A DNA stretch of 42,783 bases from a virus: positions 1 to 42,783 of the IMG/VR virus record IMGVR_UViG_3300025914_000024. The stretch is one strand, 5' to 3'. Below, in pieces: positions 1-6,202 of the stretch; the first letter of the stretch is position 1, and each line of letters begins with the position of its first letter. The notes beneath the pieces are model-generated. The model worked only from the letters and a program-made list of their open reading frames with translations. It searched no databases and was not told where the DNA came from. The translations under genes and the position numbers were made by a program.

Positions 1-134
1 ATGCGATGGGCGGCGAGATGATCTCGGATATTCAGGATCGCGCCGCGCAGAAGGCTGTCGTGAAGCTGAAGGCCGCAGTGCAGGAACTGACGCATGCGAT
101 CGAGCGCATGGAAACCAACGGGTAGGAGCGATTG
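1..134. repeat. Left copy of the 134-bp terminal redundancy
   Basis: Bases 1-134 match 42650-42783 with a single difference (g at 8, t at 42657), so 126 bases are identical. The reading frame of the 35-aa gene is intact in both copies and the gene array continues past the left copy without a break. This fits a circular or circularly permuted genome cut at an arbitrary point. A true short direct terminal repeat cannot be excluded from sequence alone. Confidence 0.93.
18..125 (+). CDS. Small hypothetical protein, 35 aa (left copy)
   Basis: This is the same gene as 42667-42774, present twice only because of the terminal redundancy. The product is a short charged helix-prone peptide beginning MISDIQDRAAQ. 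No family is recognised. In the circular genome it follows the 65-aa gene by an ATGA overlap, and the GGAG at 125-128 just after its stop serves the next gene. Confidence 0.6.
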   Translation: MISDIQDRAAQKAVVKLKAAVQELTHAIERMETNG

Positions 135-137
135 GCC

Positions 138-362
138 GTGAACGAGATCGATCCCGCAGACCTGAAGGTTGAGACTTGGCCACCGCGCCAGACGGGCGGT
201 CAGACTGTCGGCGGCGCCTATAACGGAGTCAGGGTGACGCACCTGCCAAGCGGACTAGAGGCATGCGCAGACACGGATCGATCGCAGCACCGGAACAGGT
301 CCATCGCCATGGATATGATCCTGGGCGGTCTAACATCGCCGCACTATCGCGGCCCCAGATAA
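138..362 (+). CDS. Mini class-I release-factor-like protein (GGQ domain)
   Basis: The 74-aa product matches the catalytic domain of class I peptide chain release factors. It has GGQ at residues 20-22, then VRVTHLPSG at 31-39 and the RSQHRNR block at 48-54, with the spacing between GGQ and the THLPSG block equal to that in RF1/RF2. In that family GGQ enters the ribosomal peptidyl-transferase centre and promotes peptidyl-tRNA hydrolysis. The codon-recognition domain is absent and there is no long basic tail as in ArfB, so a ribosome-rescue or translation-modulating role is inferred. GTG at 138 is chosen because GGAG (125-128) lies 9 bases upstream; TTG at 132 would be too close. It is the next gene of the right-end array across the circular join. 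Confidence 0.72.
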   Translation: MNEIDPADLKVETWPPRQTGGQTVGGAYNGVRVTHLPSGLEACADTDRSQHRNRSIAMDMILGGLTSPHYRGPR

Positions 363-377
363 GGAGCCAAAGGGCAC

Positions 378-500
378 ATCGGTCATTGCATCGCTTCGGA
401 ATGCATGGCGTGGCGTTGGATGCCCGATCGCGATCCCGCCTTAGAGACAATCGAGTGGCATGGATATTGCGGCCTTGCCGGGCCAGAACCAACGAAATAG
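378..500 (+). CDS. Small Cys/Trp protein, start codon unresolved
   Basis: The reading frame from 363 to 500 encodes a peptide with the pattern C-I-A-S-E-C-M-A-W-R-W and, later, GYCGLAG. From memory, small phage proteins of this C-x4-C-MAWRW / YCGLAG type are common in proteobacterial phages, with metal binding assumed. The first ATG (405) would remove both early cysteines. A strong AAGGAG (361-366) lies upstream, and the only candidate at a usable distance is ATC at 378, so this start is tentative. The frame is the same as the release-factor-like gene and is separated from it only by the TAA at 360-362. The minimal safe form is 405-500 (31 aa). Confidence 0.42.
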   Translation: MGHCIASECMAWRWMPDRDPALETIEWHGYCGLAGPEPTK

Positions 501-504
501 GAGA

Positions 505-1203
505 TTAGAACCGACCCGCGATCTCGGCGATCTCCTCGGCTGCATCCGAGATCTGATCGACGGGCGTGAGGAACTTGGCGCGTTCGTAGAAGGCGCCCTG
601 CTCTCTGACCTTTTCCTCCATCTCGGCAAGCATGTCGGAGAAGTCGTTCAGAGCCGCGCTGAGAATTTTAATGTACGGCTCATCGCGATAGGTGCGGACT
701 CGTACCGCGGGCATTTCGGCGTGCCAAGCGTAGCGGTCGACGAAATCCAGCTCGGCTACGAGCATCTGACCATTTACTTGGACTTTATATGCGTCTCCGA
801 ACCCGTCGACCATATACCCAATCATGGTATTGGGCGCGACGCACTTAACCTCTAGTCCGCCGTTCTCTCCGATCAGTAGGCGGTCCGGGCTCGCCCCCCA
901 GCGGCCATCATCAGTCGTTATGAAGCCGACTGGCTTCGTCTCGGTGCCCGTGATGAATTCATAAGCGGCAACTGCCGTCGGCTCGTTCTCCCTGCCGTGC
1001 TCGACCCATTGGAGATTATCGATCGACTCAAGAGATCGGTTCAAAACCTTCTCTGCGATTAGCCAATAGGCATACTTACGGGCAGAGGCTGATAGCTTCC
1101 CAGTCTTCGGCGTTATGATCTCGTCAAAGCGAGAACTTGTGGGGATGCCTCGGCGACAGGCATACCAAGATTCTTCACCTTGCTTTACATCGTGGATGAT
1201 CAC
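505..1203 (-). CDS. YqaJ-type phage recombination exonuclease
   Basis: The 232-aa protein has the YqaJ / lambda-exonuclease arrangement: RRGIPTSS near residues 17-24, GRENEPTA near 70-77, then the PD-(D/E)XK core GASPD (Asp107) and LEVKC (Glu118, Lys120), and YKVQVNGQ at 138-145. Such enzymes resect double-stranded DNA 5'-3' to expose a 3' strand for an annealing protein. Its GTG start overlaps the stop of the Erf-like gene (GTGA), so exonuclease and annealase are translationally coupled, as in Red-like systems. It is the last gene of the leftward recombination operon and ends five bases from a convergent small gene. Confidence 0.88.
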   Translation of the reverse strand: MIIHDVKQGEESWYACRRGIPTSSRFDEIITPKTGKLSASARKYAYWLIAEKVLNRSLESIDNLQWVEHGRENEPTAVAAYEFITGTETKPVGFITTDDGRWGASPDRLLIGENGGLEVKCVAPNTMIGYMVDGFGDAYKVQVNGQMLVAELDFVDRYAWHAEMPAVRVRTYRDEPYIKILSAALNDFSDMLAEMEEKVREQGAFYERAKFLTPVDQISDAAEEIAEIAGRF

Positions 1204-1922
1204 GGCGTCGTCTTCCTCTTCTTATCCATCAGAGCGTTGATCGCCTTCGCATAGTCCTTGTGCTGGATACTCTCGATGTTCGGAGCGCCGACGAACCGGA
1301 GGAACGCGGTATGATCGGACGCCGTCTCGTCCAGCAGATCCTCGATGTTCTTGACCTCGTCGAGCGTGATCACCTTAGTGCCACCAGCCGCGCCGTCGTC
1401 GTCTTGGCCCTTGCGGACCACATTAAGAAGCATTTCCACGACATATCTTTGCCCATAACTAAGGGTTGACCCGATAGACTGTAGCGGGTTTCGGCCTGGG
1501 CCATTATCGGCGGGTAGGGATAGACGGGCGGTTTTGCTGTGGCCAGCCACATGAGTCAGTGTCCCGACGACGATCAACCCGCCGCCGTCTCGGTCCTGAG
1601 TATCGAACCCGATGGTTAGCCCGTATTCGTCGAGGATTGGCTGGACAACAGCCATCACATCTTCATACCGGGTGAAGGGGATGGGCCGACCCTTGCCAAG
1701 ATCAATGGTGCCGTTTTTCTCTACAGCAGGTATTTTGGACTTTGCAGAATGAAGCGCCCGAACGAATTGCGCTTTGGCGTCCTCAGCCGTGATCTCTCTC
1801 TGAAGACGTAGCAGAGCCTCTAGCTTGACTATATCGACTGAAGGGTCACGAGCCGCCCTTGATATCACACTTAAAACCGTCTCACTTTGATCGGAGATAG
1901 ACTCGACTATTTCGGTTGTCAT
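1200..1922 (-). CDS. erf: ERF-family single-strand annealing protein
   Basis: The 240-aa protein resembles the ERF superfamily of phage single-strand annealing proteins typified by P22 Erf. Diagnostic stretches are the N-terminal ITAEDAKAQFVRAL region, the ILDEYGLTIGF segment, and GSTLSYGQRY followed by QDDDG. Members form rings on ssDNA and promote annealing, aiding genome circularisation and concatemer formation. The C-terminal third is charged and variable, as usual in this family. ATG overlaps the upstream HNH gene by ATGA and its stop overlaps the exonuclease start, making a tight resection/annealing pair. Confidence 0.87.
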   Translation of the reverse strand: MTTEIVESISDQSETVLSVISRAARDPSVDIVKLEALLRLQREITAEDAKAQFVRALHSAKSKIPAVEKNGTIDLGKGRPIPFTRYEDVMAVVQPILDEYGLTIGFDTQDRDGGGLIVVGTLTHVAGHSKTARLSLPADNGPGRNPLQSIGSTLSYGQRYVVEMLLNVVRKGQDDDGAAGGTKVITLDEVKNIEDLLDETASDHTAFLRFVGAPNIESIQHKDYAKAINALMDKKRKTTP

Positions 1923-2416
1923 TTTGCCCTCGAAAATTCGCCGTGATGAATCTTACTCGCAGATACATATGCCGCATGCGCATCATCGGGAGACTTAAAG
2001 TATCCCAGTGAGTGGCTAATTCCATTGACCTTTATTCTGGCCGTCCACAAGCCGCTCAGTTTATGCAGGTAGATTCCCTTTCTCCCATCTGTCCTGAGAC
2101 ACTTTCTATTCCATTGATTTTGCGCGTTTGTCGCTTCACGCAAATTATCGAATATATTATTCGCGCGATTGCGATCGATATGGTCTACCTGCGCGATTGG
2201 CCACTTACCTGTCATGTATAGCCAAGCCAAGCGATGACCGTAATAAATCTGGCAGTCTATACTAATATGAATATAGCCGTTGAGTCCGACGCGACCCATT
2301 TTCTGTCCCGCTTGGTGGCATCCATGCCTTCCCATGGGGCTTCGCCGAGTAAACGAGCCGTCTAGCGGGTCGTAAAGCGCGACTTCCTTAAGTCTTTCCA
2401 GAGAAAGCTCTTTCAT
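1919..2416 (-). CDS. HNH endonuclease with AP2 DNA-binding domain
   Basis: The 165-aa protein carries an HNH core (VDHIDRNRANNIFDNLR, with DH and N residues) followed by an AP2-like DNA-binding domain (GIYLHKLSGLWTARIKVNG, then SPDDAHAAY). This is the usual build of free-standing homing endonucleases in phages. It sits inside the recombination operon upstream of erf, with start and stop overlapping its neighbours, so it may be a neat insertion or a long-standing resident. Codons are more AT-rich than in the adjoining genes. ATG at 2416 overlaps the previous stop as TGATG; the TTG three bases earlier is less likely. Confidence 0.82.
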   Translation of the reverse strand: MKELSLERLKEVALYDPLDGSFTRRSPMGRHGCHQAGQKMGRVGLNGYIHISIDCQIYYGHRLAWLYMTGKWPIAQVDHIDRNRANNIFDNLREATNAQNQWNRKCLRTDGRKGIYLHKLSGLWTARIKVNGISHSLGYFKSPDDAHAAYVSASKIHHGEFSRAK

Positions 2417-2604
2417 CAAATTTTCCCATGCCTGCGCCGATCGGCTGGGTGCATTTCGACCTTCAGCATCGCCTTGGCCTTGCGGAGGGTAGACGCGGCT
2501 TGGTACCAGCCATGAGCCTCAGCGTTTGAGGCCAGCCGCCGCAGGTGCGCCGCGATCTCCACGGCGGTATTCTGCGCCACGGTGCGGTTCACCGGGTCAG
2601 CCAT
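2416..2604 (-). CDS. Hypothetical protein, 62 aa
   Basis: A small predominantly helical, basic protein starting MADPVNRTVAQN. No family is recognised. ATG at 2604 lies inside the end of the upstream membrane-protein gene (16-base overlap), and its stop overlaps the HNH start (TGATG). The chain of overlaps supports it as part of the recombination operon. Confidence 0.6.
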   Translation of the reverse strand: MADPVNRTVAQNTAVEIAAHLRRLASNAEAHGWYQAASTLRKAKAMLKVEMHPADRRRHGKI

Positions 2605-2771
2605 GGCAGGAACAGGATCGTCTCGTAGACCAACACCGAGAAGCACCCGGCGAGGATTGCCGCGACCCACCAACTAAACCGGGCCTCGGTCTGGGTGAAA
2701 TGGCGGCGGGTCGGCTGGGTGGTGTCGAGGATCCCGAGGCGGACCACGGAGCGGTGCAGTTGCTCGCTCAC
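2589..2771 (-). CDS. Small single-pass membrane protein, 60 aa
   Basis: A GTG start overlapping the stop of the upstream gene (GTGA) gives a 60-aa protein with a charged N-terminal half and one hydrophobic segment near residues 34-54 (VAAILAGCFSVLVYETILFL). No family is recognised. Its location between a Zn-binding protein and recombination genes does not reveal its role. Confidence 0.55.
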   Translation of the reverse strand: MSEQLHRSVVRLGILDTTQPTRRHFTQTEARFSWWVAAILAGCFSVLVYETILFLPWLTR

Positions 2772-3040
2772 CGCATTGCCCTCGGCATCTTCGCCAGCAC
2801 TTCCGAGATCGCGTCTCCCGCCCAGTCGCCGGTTCCGGTGTACGGACCGCACGAGGCTTCGGTGTATAAGCCATAAGGCCCGGCGACCTCGCGGACGTGA
2901 ATATGCCTGGGCGAGATCACCACGTAGCCGCGTCCGCCGCAATGCCAGCACTCCGGTCCCCTGAGGGGCGTGTCAGGGCTGTTGGCGTTCAGGAATATGA
3001 TCCCTTCGCCGCGGCACTCTTCGCATTCTTCCTCTCGCAT
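2768..3040 (-). CDS. Small protein with DnaJ-like Cys clusters, 90 aa
   Basis: The N-terminal half carries CEECRGEG (residues 6-13) and CWHCGGRG (residues 32-39), two CxxCxGxG-like units as in the DnaJ zinc centre. They probably bind one zinc ion. The C-terminal half has no recognised motif. It is the first gene of the leftward recombination operon, starting just behind the divergent promoter region at 3041-3097. A chaperone role is not implied by the motif alone. Confidence 0.68.
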   Translation of the reverse strand: MREEECEECRGEGIIFLNANSPDTPLRGPECWHCGGRGYVVISPRHIHVREVAGPYGLYTEASCGPYTGTGDWAGDAISEVLAKMPRAMR

Positions 3041-3058
3041 CGGTCATCTCCCTGAATG

Positions 3059-3097
3059 TTGATTGACAGACACTACAGCATATAATATGCATATGCA
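3059..3097 (+). promoter_or_regulatory. Rightward early promoter with palindromic operator over the -10
   Basis: TTGATT at 3059-3064 and a perfect TATAAT at 3081-3086 are separated by 16 bases, a good sigma70-type arrangement reading rightward. The -10 lies inside a perfect odd palindrome, GCATAT-A-ATATGC (3078-3090), and is followed by TGCATATGCA (3088-3097). The first gene downstream encodes an RHH-type protein, so autoregulation is a reasonable inference. A leftward promoter for the recombination operon probably also lies between 3041 and 3100 but I cannot place it. Confidence 0.62.
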
Positions 3098-3126
3098 ATA
3101 CACGTATGTCAGAAAGATTGCTTCTC

Positions 3127-3297
3127 ATGGCCGAAAATTACAGCTTGCGGATCAAGCCCGATCTCCTACGTCGCATCCGGGAGAGGGCGGACCGCAAGGT
3201 TCATCCCTACGCACCATCAATCACAGCGATCATCGAGCGCGGCATAACGCTTGCGCTGGACGAACTGGAGGAAATATCTAGGGTTCATGAGAAGTGA
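3127..3297 (+). CDS. RHH-type DNA-binding protein 1, 56 aa
   Basis: A beta-strand-like YSLRIKP segment is followed by two helices (LLRRIRERADRK and ITAIIERGITLALDEL), the pattern of small Arc/CopG-type ribbon-helix-helix proteins. These dimerise and insert a beta ribbon in the DNA major groove. It is the first gene behind the palindrome-bearing promoter at 3059-3097, so repression of its own operon is inferred. ATG 3127 is chosen over ATG 3106 because the latter is only about a dozen bases from the predicted transcription start. Its stop overlaps the next gene. Confidence 0.62.
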   Translation: MAENYSLRIKPDLLRRIRERADRKVHPYAPSITAIIERGITLALDELEEISRVHEK

Positions 3298-3887
3298 TCT
3301 ACTTCATGAAAGCGGGAGATACCCCGTTTGTTAAGATTGGGCGGTCAACGAATATCGAAAAACGACGGCAGACATTGCAGTCAACTTCGATCGAGAAAAT
3401 TCAGATTCTGGCTGCGCTCGACCTCGAGGACCGTTGGGAATCCACATTCCATGTTATTTTCAGCGAGTATAGAGAGAGCGGAGAATGGTTCAGAATTGAT
3501 GGAATTCTGGCGCAATATCTTCAAGGCGATCACGGTTCTCTGCCTGCAATCCAGCCTTACATTCCGCCGCCATCACCGATTAAACGGGCCGCGGCTCCGA
3601 ATCCGGCCCCCAGTGCTAAGTCTGATCGCGTGGGTCCGCGCATGATTGTCGATGCGCCAGAGGACACGAGTCCTCCGATGCCTACGGTTGCTGGATCAAC
3701 CCACATCATCGATACGCTGAAAAGCATCAGAGAGTGGGCTCGGCAGCGTGATCTAACCGGGCGGATGCTCGCGCTGCAGGCCGGGCTAAACCGGAACACT
3801 CTGCGCGGTTTCGAAGACCCGAACTGGAACCCGACCGCCGAGACTATCCGGGCGCTGCAAAACGTGATCCTGCGAGAGATGACGTGA
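3294..3887 (+). CDS. GIY-YIG-like (T5orf172/MUG113) domain plus HTH protein
   Basis: The first ~70 residues contain IYFMKAGDTPFVKIGRS, then an EKRRQTLQ helix and a conserved GEWFRIDG end, matching the T5orf172/MUG113 branch of the GIY-YIG nuclease-like superfamily. A Pro/Ala-rich linker (about residues 85-130) leads to a C-terminal segment (residues 137-197) that reads as a Cro/C1-type helix-turn-helix with GRMLALQAGLNRNTLRGFE. A GIY-YIG-like domain joined to an HTH suggests a DNA-targeted nuclease or regulator; this is inference. GTG at 3294 overlaps the previous stop and keeps the first beta strand; ATG 3306 would delete it. Confidence 0.68.
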   Translation: MIYFMKAGDTPFVKIGRSTNIEKRRQTLQSTSIEKIQILAALDLEDRWESTFHVIFSEYRESGEWFRIDGILAQYLQGDHGSLPAIQPYIPPPSPIKRAAAPNPAPSAKSDRVGPRMIVDAPEDTSPPMPTVAGSTHIIDTLKSIREWARQRDLTGRMLALQAGLNRNTLRGFEDPNWNPTAETIRALQNVILREMT

Positions 3888-4063
3888 GGTACGGCCCCCT
3901 TCTGGTCGAGTGCGCCGCGTGCGGCTGCAGCAACCTGCCGGTCGTCTGGGAAGATGGCAGCGGCTGGTGCTGCGCGGGGTGCGGGGTCGGCATCCACGGG
4001 GAGAACCAGACGCCGCAGGTGGACGTGACCGAGATCGAGCAGCAACTAGACATGGGGTTCTGA
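3884..4063 (+). CDS. Zn-ribbon-like small protein, 59 aa
   Basis: A GTG start overlapping the previous stop yields a 59-aa protein with CAACGC near the N-terminus and CCAGC about 16 residues on, a typical two-knuckle zinc ribbon. The acidic C-terminal tail ends EIEQQLDMGF. It lies in the early operon between the GIY-YIG-like gene and a 53-aa unknown. Function is unknown. Confidence 0.6.
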   Translation: MRYGPLLVECAACGCSNLPVVWEDGSGWCCAGCGVGIHGENQTPQVDVTEIEQQLDMGF

Positions 4064-4064
4064 C

Positions 4065-4226
4065 ATGGGCGACGTGGTGAGCCTCGACGATTACCGTAAG
4101 CCCAAGCCGTCGATGGCGAGTTATCACGGGTCCACAGATGAGCCCCTGACCAATGGCTACGGGCAAGAGGTGCCGTGGTCCCTGTTTGAGCCCCCGAAGC
4201 CGCCCTGCGACTCGGAACCAGCTTGA
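4065..4226 (+). CDS. Hypothetical protein, 53 aa
   Basis: ATG one base after the preceding stop opens a 53-aa frame beginning MGDVVSLDDYRKPKP, rich in Pro and acidic residues and lacking a recognised domain. VSLDDYR-like N-termini are frequent in small phage proteins. Its TGA overlaps the TTG start of the nuclease gene, supporting coupled translation. Confidence 0.55.
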   Translation: MGDVVSLDDYRKPKPSMASYHGSTDEPLTNGYGQEVPWSLFEPPKPPCDSEPA

Positions 4227-4615
4227 CCTTCTCCGCACACGACCGGGTCTCCGCCGAGATCGCGTCCTTCTGCGACGCCTTCCTACCGGTCGACTGTTTC
4301 GCTTCGTGCATCGCGCATGGCGCACGCGGCTGGCGGACCGCAAGCAAGCTGAAGCAGCTCGGCACCACGCCCGGGATCCCCGATTGGCTGGTGATCTATC
4401 GCGGCAAGCCATACTTTGCCGAGATCAAGACCGGGAAGGGCTCGATGTCGGAGGCGCAGCGCAGGACCAAGGCGCGGACCGAGCTTGCGGGCGCCCATAC
4501 GGTGACGGTTCACTCGCTGGAAGATTTTGTCTTCGCGCTCGGCTATTGGCGTATCCCGATCCTGGACCGGGCTCGCGGGGATGTTGGGTTGCCTGACGAT
4601 GAGGTGGGTCTGTGA
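4223..4615 (+). CDS. VRR-NUC domain nuclease
   Basis: The 130-aa protein contains GTTPGIPDWLVI followed after eight residues by FAEIKTGKG and SEAQ, the VRR-NUC version of the PD-(D/E)XK core (Asp in GIPD, Glu and Lys in EIK, Gln after). Stand-alone VRR-NUC proteins of this size are common in phages and are taken to be structure-specific or Holliday-junction-type nucleases. TTG at 4223 overlaps the previous stop (TTGA) and is the only start near the conserved N-terminal helix. It may process replication or recombination intermediates made by the leftward operon. Confidence 0.83.
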   Translation: MTFSAHDRVSAEIASFCDAFLPVDCFASCIAHGARGWRTASKLKQLGTTPGIPDWLVIYRGKPYFAEIKTGKGSMSEAQRRTKARTELAGAHTVTVHSLEDFVFALGYWRIPILDRARGDVGLPDDEVGL

Positions 4616-4869
4616 GTGGATTGCTGGTTAAGGTCGGAACGGTAATGACCTGCGAGAACGGACACGAGATCGCTACCGTTCGCAGAGATATTTACAGTCA
4701 AACCTACGTTATGCCGGACGATTTTGAATGGAATGGAGAGGTTTCCAGACCATCGACTAGCACTAAGATCGAAGGATGTCCGGCCTGTGGCTCGGCCTAC
4801 ATTCGTGTGGGCCCGTTGGGCCAATCTTTGCACACAGCAGATGGCTGGATCCCGGATTATCATGGCTAG
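4612..4869 (+). CDS. Zn-binding hypothetical protein, 85 aa
   Basis: A GTG start overlapping the nuclease stop gives an 85-aa protein with CENGH near residue 14 and CPACGSAY near residue 56. This pairing suggests a single zinc site joining the two halves. No further family is recognised. Codons are more AT-rich than in the nuclease gene. It overlaps the next start by eight bases. Confidence 0.58.
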   Translation: MSGLLVKVGTVMTCENGHEIATVRRDIYSQTYVMPDDFEWNGEVSRPSTSTKIEGCPACGSAYIRVGPLGQSLHTADGWIPDYHG

Positions 4870-5035
4870 GAAGGGCTCGAAAGCGTGGCGTCAGGAACTC
4901 TCCAAGATGCCCAGCAAGCGGCAGAAGGCGTTTCTGGATGCTCTCTACCGGCAGAAGGTCCAGACCGTGCTCAGCGAGGCTCCCAGTGCGCCCTCCGACG
5001 ATGACGATAGCGACCTGATCGACGCGCTAAAGTGA
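4862..5035 (+). CDS. Hypothetical basic-acidic small protein, 57 aa
   Basis: The protein starts MARKGSKAWRQELSKMP, is strongly basic and helical in its first 35 residues, and ends in an acidic stretch (SDDDDSDLIDALK). It is the last gene of this rightward operon and overlaps the end of the convergent gene by nine bases. No family is recognised; a nucleic-acid or protein-adaptor role would be guesswork. Confidence 0.55.
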   Translation: MARKGSKAWRQELSKMPSKRQKAFLDALYRQKVQTVLSEAPSAPSDDDDSDLIDALK

Positions 5036-5407
5036 TCCGGGCCGCGGCGCGCGGTCTTCCAGCGTTATCCGCTGATCGAGCAGCAGGTATTCCAGCGGGG
5101 TTGCTCCCAGCTCCCGCGGCTCCATGGTCCGGTGCAGCCAGAATTCCGGGAGATGGACCGTGGTGGCGATCAGGTCGACGATGGAATCGTCTGCGTCGTA
5201 GACCGGCAGCACGATCATCAGGCGGCTGCGCAGGCGCGGGTAGCGCTTGGCGGGGCGCCACATGCCCAGGGGCCAGACGGTGGCATCGGCGAGCCCCCAG
5301 CGGCCCTGGAGACCGGCCAGGGCGCGGTGGAGCGGCTTCGGGGAGCGCGAGAGGGTGTAGAAGTCGGTCCGGTGGACCGCGCGGGCGAACTCCTGGGCGA
5401 GCGTCAT
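5027..5407 (-). CDS. Hypothetical protein, 126 aa
   Basis: ATG at 5407 overlaps the upstream stop by one base (TGATG). The product is mostly mixed helix and strand with several Trp residues and a segment DATVWPLGMWRPAKRYPR; I do not recognise the family. It is the last gene of the leftward operon that begins at 6107, behind the tiny membrane proteins. Confidence 0.58.
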   Translation of the reverse strand: MTLAQEFARAVHRTDFYTLSRSPKPLHRALAGLQGRWGLADATVWPLGMWRPAKRYPRLRSRLMIVLPVYDADDSIVDLIATTVHLPEFWLHRTMEPRELGATPLEYLLLDQRITLEDRAPRPGSL

Positions 5408-5724
5408 CAGAACGACGGCGCGATGTTGACTGGATAGCGGGGAATCCAGCGCAATCCGGTGGCTCCGTCGTATTCGTGGACATAGAAGACGCGCGAAGCG
5501 GTCCAGGCATACAGCGGGAAGCAATCGGCGCTGCCATAACCGTCTGAGAATTCCTCATCCACCTTTGCCAGACCGTCGTCACGGCTCAGGATCACGTTTT
5601 CGTCCGGCTGTGGCTTAGTGTTCCATTCTGATCCGTCGTGAACACCGACGACCATTGCCAGGATCGTCTCGCCGCACTCCTGTTCGGCTTCCTCAAGCCA
5701 GTGTCTAAGATTCGCCATTTTCAT
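5407..5724 (-). CDS. Hypothetical protein, 105 aa
   Basis: The product is acidic and aromatic-rich, ending RWIPRYPVNIAPSF, with no recognised domain. The ATG overlaps the preceding stop (ATGA), tying it to the membrane microprotein operon. A second ATG two codons later is also possible. Confidence 0.6.
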   Translation of the reverse strand: MKMANLRHWLEEAEQECGETILAMVVGVHDGSEWNTKPQPDENVILSRDDGLAKVDEEFSDGYGSADCFPLYAWTASRVFYVHEYDGATGLRWIPRYPVNIAPSF

Positions 5725-5834
5725 CGCCAGTCGTCGTCTCTGTGCCGGATCTGCGGGATCAGCTCGTTCTCGACGTAATCGAGGCAGAGATAGGTCACGT
5801 AGAGCACGCCTACGACCGTGAGGATCAGGTGCAT
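5721..5834 (-). CDS. Tiny membrane protein, 37 aa
   Basis: MHLILTVVGVLYVTYLCLDY forms one hydrophobic segment at the N-terminus, followed by an acidic and basic cytosolic-type tail ending HRDDDWR. It is the fourth consecutive membrane microprotein in this operon, with ATG abutting the previous stop (TGATG). Function unknown. Confidence 0.5.
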   Translation of the reverse strand: MHLILTVVGVLYVTYLCLDYVENELIPQIRHRDDDWR

Positions 5835-5926
5835 CACCGGAACTCCGGAGGGTCGAGGATCATGCCGACGATCGCGGCGACGCCGATGCCTACGGCCAGG
5901 ATCGCGATGGCGATAAGGATGGTCAT
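5834..5926 (-). CDS. Tiny membrane protein, 30 aa
   Basis: The peptide is almost entirely one hydrophobic helix (MTILIAIAILAVGIGVAAIV...) with a short DPPEFR tail. ATG overlaps the stop of the 19-aa frame (ATGA). Short length makes it uncertain in isolation, but the unbroken chain of overlaps supports translation. Confidence 0.48.
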   Translation of the reverse strand: MTILIAIAILAVGIGVAAIVGMILDPPEFR

Positions 5927-5982
5927 GGCTGTTTGCTCCACATCATTTCGCAGAAGATTGCCAGCAGGACGTAGGTGATCAC
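5923..5982 (-). CDS. Possible 19-aa membrane peptide
   Basis: A GTG overlapping the upstream stop (GTGA) opens a 19-codon frame whose first 12 residues are hydrophobic (MITYVLLAIFCEMM) and whose stop overlaps the next ATG (ATGA). It may be a real microprotein or only a coupling leader between the 42-aa and 30-aa genes. Confidence 0.35.
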   Translation of the reverse strand: MITYVLLAIFCEMMWSKQP

Positions 5983-6107
5983 TTCGCCAACTCCGCGCGG
6001 ATCGACCGAATTTCGCGATGGTTGAGATAGGCGCTGAGACCGCATGCCAGGGCGCAGACGACGACACCCGGCGCGCTGATCAGGAACATGAAGGCGAGGA
6101 AGGACAT
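5979..6107 (-). CDS. Tiny membrane protein, 42 aa
   Basis: AAGGAG six bases before ATG 6107 is a near-ideal ribosome site. The 42-aa product has a hydrophobic N-terminal segment of about 25 residues (MSFLAFMFLISAPGVVVC...) and a charged tail ending RAELAK. It is the first gene of the leftward operon whose promoter lies in the operator region 6126-6183. Confidence 0.58.
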   Translation of the reverse strand: MSFLAFMFLISAPGVVVCALACGLSAYLNHREIRSIRAELAK

Positions 6108-6125
6108 GACGTTCTCCTTGGTTGA

Positions 6126-6183
6126 TGTCCCACTGTCTCATGGTGGGACACACCCTGTCAACGCCCTTGATATTGGGACACAC
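6126..6183. promoter_or_regulatory. Operator cluster between divergent operons
   Basis: TGTCCCAC (6126-6133) and GTGGGACA (6143-6150) form a perfect 8-bp inverted repeat with a 9-base spacer. GGGACACAC occurs at 6145-6153 and again at 6175-6183, about three helical turns apart. The inverted repeat covers the likely -10 of the leftward promoter and the second copy lies near the rightward start. The adjacent RHH protein is the natural candidate to bind. Confidence 0.65.
6133..6161 (-). promoter_or_regulatory. Leftward promoter of the membrane-microprotein operon
   Basis: On the minus strand a perfect TTGACA (6161-6156) lies 17 bases from AGACAG, a weak -10, just upstream of the AAGGAG and ATG at 6107. 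The -10 region is buried in the TGTCCCAC inverted repeat, suggesting repression by occlusion. The weak -10 match is the main doubt. Confidence 0.45.
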
Positions 6184-6202
6184 GGAGGATTATGCTCGAT
6201 GG

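Noticed and set aside
460-855. Open frame on the plus strand (131 aa)
   Set aside because: It lies opposite the YqaJ-type exonuclease, whose motifs are intact; composition is that of an antisense shadow.
3063-3086. Perfect TTGACA at 3063-3068 paired with TATAAT at 3081
   Set aside because: The spacing is only 12 bases; TTGATT at 3059 with a 16-base spacer is preferred.
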